A stretch of DNA of 64,000 nt from Gemmataceae bacterium. Lineage in GTDB: Bacteria > Planctomycetota > Planctomycetia > Gemmatales > Gemmataceae. Where the stretch lies: contig JAHBXO010000005.1 in assembly GCA_019636445.1 (NCBI GenBank), positions 1-64,000 on the forward strand, given 5' to 3'. The notes below the pieces were generated by a model, which saw nothing but the letters and a program-made list of their open reading frames with translations, had not been told where the DNA came from and ran no database searches. A program made the position numbers and the translations under genes. Shown here piece by piece: positions 49,861 through 58,587 of the stretch; the stretch's first letter is position 1; every line of letters begins with the position of its first letter.

Positions 49861-49938
49861 CCGGAGCCGCGGTATGGTTTCTGTTCTTCGAGAGTTGCCG
49901 GAGCGCGGCTCCGGCCGCTGATCGCCAGTACGTTAGCC
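49861..49938 (+). other. Possible degenerate attC site
   Basis: CCGGAGCCGCG (49861-49871) pairs perfectly with CGCGGCTCCGG (49904-49914). GTTAGCC at 49932-49938 matches an R' box in the position expected before a cassette gene, which starts 11 bases later. No good R'' box or L'' spacing is found on the left, so the left half is degenerate or the site is spurious. Confidence 0.35.
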
Positions 49939-49948
49939 ATCAAAGCCC

Positions 49949-50452
49949 ATGCTCGAAGTTACCGATGACTCTGGTTTCCTCGCCCTAGTCGTCCCCACAT
50001 CCTACGAAACTTTTGTTGCCAGCAATTGGACGCTGGACCAAATCTTGGCGCACTTCAAGGCCCAGATGGGGCGAAGTTCCCTTCTGATCTGGGGAACCGG
50101 CCTGGAGGGGTTCTGGAAGGTTGACCTGCGGTTGAAGCCGTCCAGGGTGAAAGGCTTCAGGGAGGTCAGTGGCCCGCTCCAAGTTCTCGGTGGCTCAATG
50201 CTGGTGACCAACTACGAGAGCCTGACAATGGCTGCTCAGTTCAAGGATGTCACGCTACCCGAAAAGCATCAGGAAGATTTGCTTGTCTCGCTGCCGGATG
50301 GCGAATACACCTGCCGAATCATCCAGATGTTCGATCCCGAGCAAGATGAAATTGCTGGCGACGAGCAACCTGATTTCGTCGTTGAGATACTGAAGGCAAC
50401 CGGGAAGCCGGCGCCATGGGAGAGCATCCCGTGGTTCAAGGTCGATGGCTAA
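49949..50452 (+). CDS. Cassette-type gene, unknown protein
   Basis: The 167-residue soluble protein has FLALVVPTSYETFVASNWTLD, SSLLIWGTGLEGFWKVDLRL and LLVSLPDGEYTCRIIQMFDPEQDE. It is probably a mixed alpha/beta fold, with no signal peptide, membrane helix or enzyme motif I recognise. The TAA stop lies inside the R'' box of the following attC-like site, and the ATG is 11 bases after an R'-like GTTAGCC. Such compact placement is typical of integron cassette genes. Codon use is less GC-biased than in flanking genes. Confidence 0.65.
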   Translation: MLEVTDDSGFLALVVPTSYETFVASNWTLDQILAHFKAQMGRSSLLIWGTGLEGFWKVDLRLKPSRVKGFREVSGPLQVLGGSMLVTNYESLTMAAQFKDVTLPEKHQEDLLVSLPDGEYTCRIIQMFDPEQDEIAGDEQPDFVVEILKATGKPAPWESIPWFKVDG

Positions 50453-50542
50453 CCACGCGTTGCACCTGACTGCGGCGGCATGAAGGTTTCTCAGAGTTCA
50501 ACGTTTACCGAGCCGCCGCAGCAGGTGAAACAATCGTTATGC
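50447..50542 (+). other. attC-like integron recombination site
   Basis: R'' GGCTAAC (50447-50453), a six-base spacer CACGCG and then TT-G-CACCTG-A-CTGCGGCGGC (50460-50479) face GCCGCCGCAG-CAGGTG-AA (50512-50529), a six-base spacer ACAATC and R' GTTATGC (50536-50542). The stem is 16 bp, perfect except for one bulged A at 50469, the extrahelical base that sets strand choice for IntI. The order and spacing equal those of classical attC sites such as attC-aadA. The loop is 32 bases. R' deviates from GTTRRRY at one position. Confidence 0.75.
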
Positions 50543-50557
50543 CGCAGAGGTCTTCCG

Positions 50558-51112
50558 ATGGACTACCGCACGGCTTGCGACGCCGTCGTTAACGATCCCC
50601 GATACCTCGCAAACCTCGACTGGGGCGAGTCGCGGCAGGGCCATCCAGAAGGCACAGTGCGTGCCCACATCGCCGAAATCGAGCCCAACTTGGAACTGCT
50701 GCGGCCCAGCTTGACCGACGAGGATTATTGGAAGCTGAAGCTGCTCATTCACACCCATGAAGGCTTCAAGGCCGAGTCAAAGGGGGGCGTGCCAATCACT
50801 GACCCCCAAAGCCACGCGTCCCTGGCTCGTGTCTTCCTTGAATCGCATTGCGACGACGCTGATCTGCTGGCAATGGTCCAGTTTCACGACGAACCATTTG
50901 CCCTTTTCCGACAGTTCGAGAGCAAGGGCAAGTACAATCAAGATCGATTCAATGCGTTGTTGAACGCAATTAAGGACTGGAACCTGTTCCTGGCGTTCAA
51001 CATCATAGATGGTTGCACCGCCGGAAAGTCCAGAGAGCCTTTGCACTGGCTGTTCCGGGAAGTCGCGGGCAAAGTGGTGTCAAAGATCACAGCTGCCAAC
51101 ATCATAGCGTGA
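50558..51112 (+). CDS. Cassette-type HD-domain-like hydrolase
   Basis: The 184-residue protein has HPEGTVRAHIAEIEPNLELL (residues 26-45), LLIHTHEGFK near residue 65, HASLARVFLESHCDDADLLAMVQFHDE (in part, near 90-115) and an aromatic C-terminal half. The spaced His/Asp positions (H...H...HD) resemble small HD phosphohydrolases acting on nucleotides or nucleic acids; this is inferred from motif spacing. The ATG at 50558 has AGAGG about seven bases upstream and lies 15 bases after the attC R' box. An earlier in-frame ATG at 50480 falls inside the attC loop and is rejected. Confidence 0.65.
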   Translation: MDYRTACDAVVNDPRYLANLDWGESRQGHPEGTVRAHIAEIEPNLELLRPSLTDEDYWKLKLLIHTHEGFKAESKGGVPITDPQSHASLARVFLESHCDDADLLAMVQFHDEPFALFRQFESKGKYNQDRFNALLNAIKDWNLFLAFNIIDGCTAGKSREPLHWLFREVAGKVVSKITAANIIA

Positions 51113-51117
51113 CGGCG

Positions 51118-51133
51118 GCATAACGGTGTCGTT
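51118..51133 (+). other. Remnant of an attC site (R'' box)
   Basis: GCATAAC six bases after the cassette gene stop is the exact complement of the R' box GTTATGC of the preceding site. A six-base spacer and GTT follow at once, with no stem between. This looks like an attC whose hairpin was deleted, at the junction with the DUF29 gene. Confidence 0.4.
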
Positions 51134-51585
51134 CACGACTTCGACAACGGCTCGTACGCAAGCAATTCATCGACCGTGTACTGGCAATCTTCGGGGAACG
51201 TCTCATCCGGCATTCCCGTTTCGACGGCCGCCCGCGCAACGGCCTTACAGTACGAATCGGCCAGCACGGCCTCCGCGTGATGGCGGAGGACGCCGCGATC
51301 GACCAGGCCTTCCAGTTCCTGCCGCTGTTCGAGGATCGATGCCTGCCAGCTTCGCGAGCGCAGAGCGGGCTGGAACTCCCATTTCAGGATGTGCAAGAGC
51401 AGCGCGATCAATCGGCTCTCGACTTCGCGGCGGTCGCGTCGGGCCATGTCGGTGAGGTACTCCCGCAGGTTCGCGAAATCGAGCGCGGCATGATCGCCGG
51501 ACTCGATGAGTTCGGCCATCGCCTCCAGCCACGCCGTTTCATCGGACAGGTAGAGTGCCGGCAGATCCAGTTCGGCCTCGGTCAT
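51133..51585 (-). CDS. DUF29 family protein
   Basis: The 150-residue protein shows the DUF29 pattern: LYLSDETAWLEAMAELIESGDHAALDFANLREYL (in part), RRDRREVESRLIALLLHILKWEFQP and RSRSWQASILEQRQEL, with the conserved LLxHxLKW and RSxSWxxTIxxQR positions. DUF29 is widespread in cyanobacteria and planctomycetes and has no established function. A GGAGGAG inside the end of ribBA lies upstream of its ATG, four bases after the ribBA stop, so it is probably co-expressed with ribBA. Confidence 0.88.
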   Translation of the reverse strand: MTEAELDLPALYLSDETAWLEAMAELIESGDHAALDFANLREYLTDMARRDRREVESRLIALLLHILKWEFQPALRSRSWQASILEQRQELEGLVDRGVLRHHAEAVLADSYCKAVARAAVETGMPDETFPEDCQYTVDELLAYEPLSKS

Positions 51586-51589
51586 TGGC

Positions 51590-52861
51590 TCACTCCTCCG
51601 CGTCGCCGTCTTCGAACTTGTCCAGCATGTGGCCGAGCTTCGCGCGCTTCGTCGCCAGGTACTCGCGGTTGAACTCGCCCGGCTCCATCTGGATCGGCAC
51701 GCGCTCCACGATCTTCAAACCGTAGCCCTCCAAGCCGATCACCTTGCGCGGGTTGTTCGTCAGCAGGCGGATCTGGCGGACGCCGAGGTCGTGCAGGATC
51801 TGGGCGCCGATGCCGAAGTGGCGGAGGTCCGGGGCGAAGCCGAGGCGGCGGTTCGCCTCCACAGTGTCGAGACCTTCGTCCTGCTGCAGGCGATAGGCCT
51901 TCAGCTTGTTCAAGAGGCCGATCCCGCGGCCTTCTTGGCGCATGTAGACGATGACGCCGCGGCCGGCGTCGGCCACCTGCTTCATCGCGTACTGGAGCTG
52001 CGGGCCGCAGTCGCACTTCGCGCTGTGCAGCACGTCGCCCGTCAGGCACTCGCTGTGCATCCGCACCAGCACCGGCTCCGGTTCCTCCGACACCACGCCG
52101 GTCTGCTCGACGCCGACGCCGCCCATCGTGATCGCCAGGTGCGGCTCGGCGTCCACCATCGACGTGTAGGCGAACAGGTCGAACTCGCCAAACTCGGTCG
52201 GCAGCTTCAGCGCGATCTCGCGTTTGACGAGCTTTTCGTGCTGCCGGCGATGCTCAATGAGGTCGGCGATGGTGCACATCTTGAGGGCGTGCTTCCGGCA
52301 GTATTCGCGCAGGTCGGGCAGGCGCGCCATCGAGCCGTCTTCGTTGAGGATCTCGCAGATGACGCCGACTTCGCGGAGGCCGGCCATGCGGCAGAGGTCG
52401 ACGCTGCCTTCGGTGTGGCCGGCGCGGACGAGCACGCCGCCGGGCTTGGCGATGAGTCCGTCGACGTGGCCTTTATCTCGGACGAGATCGTTCGGCCCCG
52501 AGGATGGGTCGGCGCAGATCTGGATGGTGCGGCAGCGGTCGGCGGCCGAGATGCCGGTGGTGATGCCGGTGCGGGCGTCGAAGTTGTGGGTGAAGGGGGT
52601 GGCGCTCGGGTCGAGCGAGACGCCGGGGAGGAGTTCGAGGCCGAGGCGGTTGGCGTTCGCCTTGGACATCGTCACGCAGAGCCGGCCGCACGCCTCGCGG
52701 ACCATGAAGTTCACGGCTTCGGGCGTGATGTGCTCCCCGGCCATGACGAGGTCGCCCTCGTTCTCGCGGTGCTCGTCGTCGACGAGGACGATCATGCGGC
52801 CGGCGCGCAGCTCGGCGAGGGCGTCGGGGATCGAACAGAAATCATTCGGAGTGCGGTTCAC
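51590..52861 (-). CDS. ribBA: Bifunctional DHBP synthase / GTP cyclohydrolase II
   Basis: The 423-residue protein makes both riboflavin precursors. The N-terminal RibB half (1-205) has VLVDDEHRENEGDLVMAGE, TPEAVNFMVREACG and VRAGHTEGSVDLCRMAG. The C-terminal RibA half has RMHSECLTGDVLHSAKCDCG with three zinc-binding Cys, MRQEGRGIGLLNKLKAY with the catalytic Arg, and LLTNNPRKVIGLEGYGL. Both active sites look intact. The start is taken as GTG at 52861 (VNRTPNDFCSIPDAL), with GAGG six bases upstream; the frame runs open much further, but that is noise. Confidence 0.94.
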   Translation of the reverse strand: MNRTPNDFCSIPDALAELRAGRMIVLVDDEHRENEGDLVMAGEHITPEAVNFMVREACGRLCVTMSKANANRLGLELLPGVSLDPSATPFTHNFDARTGITTGISAADRCRTIQICADPSSGPNDLVRDKGHVDGLIAKPGGVLVRAGHTEGSVDLCRMAGLREVGVICEILNEDGSMARLPDLREYCRKHALKMCTIADLIEHRRQHEKLVKREIALKLPTEFGEFDLFAYTSMVDAEPHLAITMGGVGVEQTGVVSEEPEPVLVRMHSECLTGDVLHSAKCDCGPQLQYAMKQVADAGRGVIVYMRQEGRGIGLLNKLKAYRLQQDEGLDTVEANRRLGFAPDLRHFGIGAQILHDLGVRQIRLLTNNPRKVIGLEGYGLKIVERVPIQMEPGEFNREYLATKRAKLGHMLDKFEDGDAEE

Positions 52862-53011
52862 GCGCGGCCTCGACTGGAGACGGTGTCTGCACCATGATAG
52901 CCGACCGATCGGCGGCCCCATCGGAAAACCGGTCGGAAGGCGATCGACAGCCCGGCGCACTATTCTATTCCATTCATCGATTCCCCCGAACGACCCGTGC
53001 GGCGCAGCGAC

Positions 53012-55336
53012 ATGAATTCGAATTCCGGCCGATTCCACCTCTTCCTCGTCAGCGGACTGGTCCTCTTTCTCGAACTCGCCTGCATCCGCTGGTTCCCGGC
53101 GCACGTGCTGTACCTGACGTTCTTCACGAACGCGGTGCTGCTGGCGACGTTTGTGGGGATGTCGATCGGCTGCCTGCTGGCGAGCCGGCCGAACCGGTTG
53201 CTGGCGAAGACGCCGCTCTTGCTGGCGATCGCGCTGGGGGCGGGATTGTCCGCGGAACTGCTGCGCTCGCAGATCGAGAACTACGTGGACGTGGGCGGGC
53301 AGGCGAATCCGGAAGTGGTCTTCTACGGCGCCGAGGCGATCGTGCAGAAGAAGCTGGAGTTCGCGGTGCCGGCGGAGTTGCTCTTCGGCGTCTACTTCGT
53401 GCTGATCGCGGCGACGTTGATCGGCCCCGGGCAGGAGATGGGCCGCGCCTTTAACGCCGTGCCCGGCCGGCTGGCGGCGTACGGGGCGAACCTGCTTGGC
53501 AGCCTCGCGGGCATCCTGCTCTTCGCGCTGTGCTCGTGGCTGCAGCTTCCGCCGTTGCTCTGGTTCGGCCTGATCGCCGCGGGTCTGCTGTACCTGTTGG
53601 GCGGCGGCACCCTCGGCGTGCGGGTGTGTCTCGTTCTGGTGTTGGTCTTTGCGGCCATCACGTCCGGCCTGGTTTCGATCCCGCTGCCAAACGGCACGAC
53701 GGTGCGCCAGTACTGGTCGCCGTACTACCGGATCGATTTCTCGCCGGAAGGCCGGTACATCAACACGAATCAGATCGGCCATCAGAACATTCAGCCGTTG
53801 AAGGACCCGGCGGGCGAGCCGTACGCACTGCCGTATCTGTTCCAGCGGGACGTGCAGGGAGCGGACGGCAAACCGGCGTGGTCGCCGTTCCGCCGCATCC
53901 TGGTGATCGGCGCGGGGTCGGGCAACGATATCGCCCGGGCACTGCAGTGGACCGGGCCGGACTCCCGCATCGACGCCGTGGACATCGATCCGGTGATTCA
54001 ATCGATCGGCCAGGCGAACCACCCGGACAAACCCTATTCCGACCCGCGCATCCACCGCGTCAACAACGACGGCCGGAACTTCCTGCGCACCGCGCCGGAC
54101 GGCGAGTACGACCTCGTCGTGTTCGCGCTCATCGACTCGCTCGCGCTCCAGAGCGGGTTCAGCAACCTGCGGCTGGAGAGCTACCTCTACACGCTGGAAT
54201 CATTCCGGGACGTGCGGCGGGTGCTAAAGCCGTCGGGCGTCTGCGCTCTTTACAACTTCTTCCGCCAGGGGTGGATCAGCGCCCGGCTGCGGGACGGTTT
54301 GCGGGACGCGTTCGGGACCGCCCCCGTGCTCTTCACTCTGCCGCCGAGGGACCGCGTGCCGGCGGACTTAGAGGATCGCGGCTTCGCGATGTTCTTCGCC
54401 GGCTCCGAACCGGTGATGGCACCGCTCCGCACGGCATTCGCGCGCACCGGCAACACCTACTGGTACCCGTGGGGGATGCCGGTGCCGACCGACAGCCCCG
54501 CGAGGTTCGCGCCGGCGAACGAACCGCCGCCGCCGCTCGACGCCGCCGCCGGCGCCGCACTCGCCATGGAGGGGCGGGGCGAAGGGGTGAACCCGAGTTG
54601 GGTGCGTTTCCGCATCGCGGAGGTGGACGAGGTGCCGGACCTGAAACCCGCAACCGACGACTGGCCGTTCCTCTACACGCGCCGGGCGATGATCCCGACG
54701 CACAACATCTCCGGCGTGGGGCTGATGCTCGGCCTGTCGTTCGCACTCTACTGGCTCACGCGCCGCCTCGCGGGCACGGCGGCGCCGACCGCGACCGCCG
54801 CCGTCGACACCGGTCTCGTGATTCGCTCCTTCTTCCTCGGCGCCGGCTTCATGCTGATCGAGACGAAAGCGGTCGTGCACATGGCGCTGCTGTTCGGCAG
54901 CACCTGGACAGTGAATACCGTCGTCTTCGCGGCGGTCTTGCTCATGAGCCTCGCGGGGAACCTGCTCGCGGCAGTGCTCAAGCCGAAGAACCTCCTTCCG
55001 TATTATGTGGCGCTTTTCGCGGCGATCGCGGCGAACATCGCCGTGCCGACCGACACCTTCCTCGGCATGGCACCCGTCGCGCAGATCGGCCTGTCGTGCC
55101 TGCTGGCGTTCGCCCCCGTCGCCGTCGCCGGCGTCATCTTCGCCGCCAGCTTCGCCCGCACGGCGAACCCCGACCGTATGTTCGGCGCGAACGTCGCCGG
55201 GGCGCTGGTCGGCGGCCTGGCAGAGAACGTCTCGATGCTGCTCGGCTTCCGGTTGCTGGGCGGCGTGGCAGCGGGCTTCTACCTGTTCTCGGCACTCGCC
55301 GGATCGAAGCCGACCGCGCCGGCGGACGGGAAATAA
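53012..55336 (+). CDS. Membrane spermidine-synthase-like protein
   Basis: The 774-residue protein has about six N-terminal membrane helices (FLVSGLVLFLELACIRWFP and others). A central SAM-fold domain with ILVIGAGSGNDIARALQW (near residue 300), IDAVDIDPVIQSIGQ and GRNFLRTAPDGEYDLVVFAL resembles spermidine synthase, which transfers aminopropyl groups. About six C-terminal helices with FLGAGFMLIETKAVVHMALLFGS follow. The final DFTDD-type motif of true polyamine synthases is not evident. Such fused proteins are common in planctomycetes; the reaction is unknown. The ATG at 53012 is preferred to a GTG at 52997. Confidence 0.8.
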   Translation: MNSNSGRFHLFLVSGLVLFLELACIRWFPAHVLYLTFFTNAVLLATFVGMSIGCLLASRPNRLLAKTPLLLAIALGAGLSAELLRSQIENYVDVGGQANPEVVFYGAEAIVQKKLEFAVPAELLFGVYFVLIAATLIGPGQEMGRAFNAVPGRLAAYGANLLGSLAGILLFALCSWLQLPPLLWFGLIAAGLLYLLGGGTLGVRVCLVLVLVFAAITSGLVSIPLPNGTTVRQYWSPYYRIDFSPEGRYINTNQIGHQNIQPLKDPAGEPYALPYLFQRDVQGADGKPAWSPFRRILVIGAGSGNDIARALQWTGPDSRIDAVDIDPVIQSIGQANHPDKPYSDPRIHRVNNDGRNFLRTAPDGEYDLVVFALIDSLALQSGFSNLRLESYLYTLESFRDVRRVLKPSGVCALYNFFRQGWISARLRDGLRDAFGTAPVLFTLPPRDRVPADLEDRGFAMFFAGSEPVMAPLRTAFARTGNTYWYPWGMPVPTDSPARFAPANEPPPPLDAAAGAALAMEGRGEGVNPSWVRFRIAEVDEVPDLKPATDDWPFLYTRRAMIPTHNISGVGLMLGLSFALYWLTRRLAGTAAPTATAAVDTGLVIRSFFLGAGFMLIETKAVVHMALLFGSTWTVNTVVFAAVLLMSLAGNLLAAVLKPKNLLPYYVALFAAIAANIAVPTDTFLGMAPVAQIGLSCLLAFAPVAVAGVIFAASFARTANPDRMFGANVAGALVGGLAENVSMLLGFRLLGGVAAGFYLFSALAGSKPTAPADGK

Positions 55337-55832
55337 TCCTCCCAGCCCGCGCAGTCGTCACGGTCGGTCGATCTTCTTGGGAAATCCGCATTCCAAACAC
55401 GCGGATTTCATCTTGTCCCCTAAACAATCGGAGCGTATAGTTCCACACCCCAAACGGGGCACGAACCACCGACGCCGCTCGCAGATGCACGGGGCCTACC
55501 CCAAGCCTGCGAGCGGCGTCACCGTTTTTCCAAGTCAAGCATTACGCGAACGCCATTCATCGGTGCTGGGCTTACCGCGTGACACTCTTGGTTTTTGCCA
55601 CGAACGGGGCAACGGCTTGTAGTGGAAACCAAAACGTCGACTCTCGCCCCGAATGGGGCGAAGGGACGATCTTTGGTCCCGCGACCCCTGCCGGGGTCGA
55701 TAGGCACGATTCGCATACCACGGGTTGCGCCGCGCTCCACCCGTGGCTACCGTCCGCGGCCCCTCCGGGGCCAAGAACAAAGACCAAGCTGATTCGGTTC
55801 ATGTCCATCTCGTAGTTCCTCCGAGAATGGAA
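55337..55832. other. Repeat-rich gene-free block
   Basis: No gene is supported over these 496 bp. From about 55571 to 55772 the sequence is a chain of short hairpins: CGCCCC-GAAT-GGGGCG (55645-55660), GACCCC-TGCC-GGGGTC (55683-55698), CCACGGGT/ACCCGTGG (55718-55725, 55739-55746) and GGCCCC-TCC-GGGGCC (55758-55772). On the minus strand it resembles a planctomycete-type interspersed repeat that I recall from other genomes. Several small overlapping frames through it look like repeat artefacts and are not called. Confidence 0.65.
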
Positions 55833-56876
55833 TCACTCCTCGCCCGCTTCGCCCGTCTCCGATTTCATGATCTCGCTCAACAGCACCGTGGCGTAGCTGC
55901 CCGACGGGAGGCTGAATCGCAACCGCAGGCCGAGCGCGTCCGGTTCGGCGGCGAGGTCGTCCACGTACACGATGTTGTGCCGGCGCGTGCCGGAGAGCCA
56001 CTTCCCCGCCCGGTCGAAATTCGCCTCGGTCAATCCGTTCGCGCTCAGCGCCGCAGCCTCGCGCTCGGCGGCGACGCCCTTCGTCGCGAACGTCTTCTTG
56101 CCGAACATCGGCCCGGCCGTGACGGTCTCGCGGCGGTCGAAGCGATCCTGTTCGACGACGGGATCGTCGGCGACGAAGATGCCGCCGAAGGGCCACTTCA
56201 TCATGGTGTCACCGGCGAGCACGGTGCGATAAAGCCCGTCCGCCATCCGGCGAGCGAGGACGTCGTTGAAGAGCAGCGACTGTGCGGCCGACAGGTAGAG
56301 CTTGAGGCGGAAGGGCGGAGCGTTGATCCGTTCGCCGCGGATCATGCGCAGGCCGTTGGCGGCGGTCTCGCCGTCGTGGCCGAATCGCTGCGGTCCGTAA
56401 AAGTTCGGCAGGCCAAGGGACCGGATGCGGTCGAGGATCGGCGCGACGGCGTCGAGATTCACCGCATCGCGCACGAGGATGTCGAAGCGGTTGCCCCGCA
56501 AATGGCCCGCCTTCAGCTTGTTCGCGTGGCGCGTCGCCGACAGGATGCGGACACCCTCCCCCTCGGCGGCACGCCAGCGGTCCTCCGGCAGGTTCGGCAC
56601 CGACACCCACTGCCGCGTCACGGCATGCCGGTCCTTCAGCCCGGCCGTGCCGATCGCGTCCTGAGGCACGCCGAGCTTGCGCGCCAGCATCCGCACGAAG
56701 TATTCCGCTCCCACGTCCCGCTTCTCAATCCAGAGGTAGACGTGCTCGCCCGTCCCCGACGGTTCGTACGCCGGAATCTCCTCGACGACGAAATCCTCCG
56801 GTTCGACCTTGATCCGGCCGCCGACGCCGGGGAGGTCCGCAGTCAGGAGCGGCGGGTGAAAAGCGGAATGTTCCAT
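55833..56876 (-). CDS. truD: tRNA pseudouridine(13) synthase
   Basis: The 347-residue protein modifies U13 of tRNA-Glu and others. It has VEPEDFVVEEIPAYEPSGTGEH, GTAGLKDRHAVTRQWVSV with the catalytic Asp (GLKDR, near residue 80), the long TruD insertion domain (NFYGPQRFGHDGETAANGL) and a C-terminal LRFSLPSGSYATVLLSEIM. These are the family hallmarks and the length is normal. The ATG at 56876 starts the protein just before its first conserved block; an upstream extension to 57002 enters the ggt gene on the other strand. Confidence 0.94.
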   Translation of the reverse strand: MEHSAFHPPLLTADLPGVGGRIKVEPEDFVVEEIPAYEPSGTGEHVYLWIEKRDVGAEYFVRMLARKLGVPQDAIGTAGLKDRHAVTRQWVSVPNLPEDRWRAAEGEGVRILSATRHANKLKAGHLRGNRFDILVRDAVNLDAVAPILDRIRSLGLPNFYGPQRFGHDGETAANGLRMIRGERINAPPFRLKLYLSAAQSLLFNDVLARRMADGLYRTVLAGDTMMKWPFGGIFVADDPVVEQDRFDRRETVTAGPMFGKKTFATKGVAAEREAAALSANGLTEANFDRAGKWLSGTRRHNIVYVDDLAAEPDALGLRLRFSLPSGSYATVLLSEIMKSETGEAGEE

Positions 56877-56928
56877 GCCGGAATCGTAGGATTTCCAGAG
56901 CCGCCGTCCCCTATCGAACAGGTGCGCC

Positions 56929-58587
56929 ATGCGTTCGGCCTTCCCGCTCGTCCTGCTCCTCGCACTGCCCGCCTTCGCGCAACCCCGGGCCCGGCCCATC
57001 ACCTACGCCAACAACGGCATCGTCGCGACGAGTCATCCCGTCGCGGCCCAGGTCGGGTTGGACGTGTTGAAAAGTGGCGGGAACGCCGTGGACGCGGCCA
57101 TCGCCACGAGCGCGGCAATGGGCCTCATGGAGCCGATGTCCTGCGGTATCGGCGGCGATCTCTTCGCCATCGTCTGGGACGCCAAGACGAAGACGCTGCA
57201 CGGGTTGAACGCGAACGGCGCCGCCCCGCTCGCGGCTTCGATGAAGTTCTTCAAGGCTAAAGGCCTCGACGAGATTCCCGAGAAGGGACCGCTGAGCTGG
57301 TCCGTGCCCGGCTGCGTCGACGGCTGGGACGCCCTGCAAAAGAAGTTCGGCACGAAGCCGCTCGCGGAGCTGCTCGCGCCGAGCATTCGCTATGCGAAGG
57401 AGGGCGTCGTCGTGCCGGAAGTGATCGGCGGCTACTGGCGGGGTGCCGGACGGATCGCCGACCTGCGCGATGTTTACGCCCCCGGCGGCGACGCCCCGCG
57501 CGTCGGCGAACTGTTCAAGAACCCCGCCCTCGCGAAGACGTACCAGCTCATCGCCGACGGCGGCCGGGATGCCTACTACAAGGGACCGATCGCCGAATCG
57601 CTCGTGAACTATTCCCAACAACACGGCGGCCTCTTCGCGAAGGAGGACTTCGCCCGGCACGCCTCCGAATGGGTGAAACCCGTCTCCACGAACTACCGCG
57701 GCTACGACGTGTGGGAACTCCCGCCACCCGGCCAGGGGATCGCGGCGCTGCAAATGCTGAACATCCTCGAAAGCTACAACCTGAAAGCGATGGGGCCGAA
57801 CTCCCCCGACTACTGGCACACTCTGACGGAAGCGAAGAAGCTGGCGTACGCCGACCGGGCGAAGTTCTACACCGACCCACGCTTCGCCAAGGTGCCGGTC
57901 GAAAAGCTCATCTCGAAGGAGTACGCTTCGGATCGCCGCAAACTGATCGACAACGGCAAGGCGATGACCGACGTGCCCGCGGGCGACGCGAAGCTCGGCA
58001 AGGCCGACACGATCTACCTCTGCGTCGTCGACAAGGACCGCAACTGCTGCTCGCTCATCCAGAGCAACTACTTCGGATTCGGCTCCGGCATGGCGCCCGC
58101 CGACCTCGGCTTCGCCATCCAGAACCGCGGCACGCTCTTCTCGCTCGACCCGACTCACGCGAACAAGCTCGAACCCGGCAAGCGGCCGTTTCACACGATC
58201 ATCCCCGCGATGGTGACGAAGGACGGCACGCCGTACTTCTGCTACGGCGTCATGGGCGGGGACATGCAGCCGCAGGGGCACGTGCAGGTCCTGGTGAACA
58301 TGCTCGACTTCGGCATGAACGTCCAGCAAGCCGGCGAGGCGGCGCGTATCGAGCATGTCGGCAGCGCCACGCCGACCGGCAAGCCCGGCGCGGCCACCGG
58401 CGGCACCATCAAGGCCGAGATGGGAATCTCCGATGCCATCGTGGATGAATTGAAGAAGCGCGGCCACAGCGTCGACCGCGTCCGCACCAACGGCGGCGGC
58501 TATCAGGGGATCCTGATCGACCCGATCACCGGTATGTTGAAAGGCGCGACGGAGACAAGAAAGGACGGCGCGGCAGTGGGCTATTGA
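56929..58587 (+). CDS. ggt: Gamma-glutamyltransferase
   Basis: The 552-residue precursor has a signal peptide (FPLVLLLALPAFAQPRARP) and is processed into two chains at a Thr. It has ASHP-type VATSHPVAAQVGLDVLKSGGNAVDAAIA and MEPMSCGIGGDLFAI, and GKADTIYLCVVDKDRN, where the Thr of ADT is the autocleavage nucleophile near residue 362. IQSNYFGFGSG, PGKRPFHTIIPAM and GVMGGDMQPQGHVQ follow. It breaks down periplasmic glutathione or gamma-glutamyl compounds. Its 3' end overlaps the convergent Uma2 gene by seven bases. Confidence 0.94.
   Translation: MRSAFPLVLLLALPAFAQPRARPITYANNGIVATSHPVAAQVGLDVLKSGGNAVDAAIATSAAMGLMEPMSCGIGGDLFAIVWDAKTKTLHGLNANGAAPLAASMKFFKAKGLDEIPEKGPLSWSVPGCVDGWDALQKKFGTKPLAELLAPSIRYAKEGVVVPEVIGGYWRGAGRIADLRDVYAPGGDAPRVGELFKNPALAKTYQLIADGGRDAYYKGPIAESLVNYSQQHGGLFAKEDFARHASEWVKPVSTNYRGYDVWELPPPGQGIAALQMLNILESYNLKAMGPNSPDYWHTLTEAKKLAYADRAKFYTDPRFAKVPVEKLISKEYASDRRKLIDNGKAMTDVPAGDAKLGKADTIYLCVVDKDRNCCSLIQSNYFGFGSGMAPADLGFAIQNRGTLFSLDPTHANKLEPGKRPFHTIIPAMVTKDGTPYFCYGVMGGDMQPQGHVQVLVNMLDFGMNVQQAGEAARIEHVGSATPTGKPGAATGGTIKAEMGISDAIVDELKKRGHSVDRVRTNGGGYQGILIDPITGMLKGATETRKDGAAVGY

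Larger units (their letters stand above)
49932..51133 (+). mobile_element. Integron-type cassette cluster without integrase
   Basis: Two compact same-strand genes of unknown function (49949-50452, 50558-51112) are separated by a well-formed attC-like site. A possible R' box comes before the first gene and an R''-like box right after the second. Each unit is about 600 bp and starts a few bases after an R' box, as cassettes do. Both genes are less GC-rich than the neighbouring ribBA. No integrase gene lies in the window. Such groups are called CALINs. The cluster ends abruptly against the 3' end of the DUF29 gene. Confidence 0.6.

Noticed and set aside
52862..54055. N-terminal extension of ribBA of about 400 residues
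   Set aside because: It is antisense to the membrane spermidine-synthase-like gene, has shadow composition (Arg/His/Gln-rich) and no RibB homologue has it.
55519..55815. Several overlapping small frames on both strands
   Set aside because: They run through the hairpin repeats, differ in every frame, and have no ribosome site or family motif.
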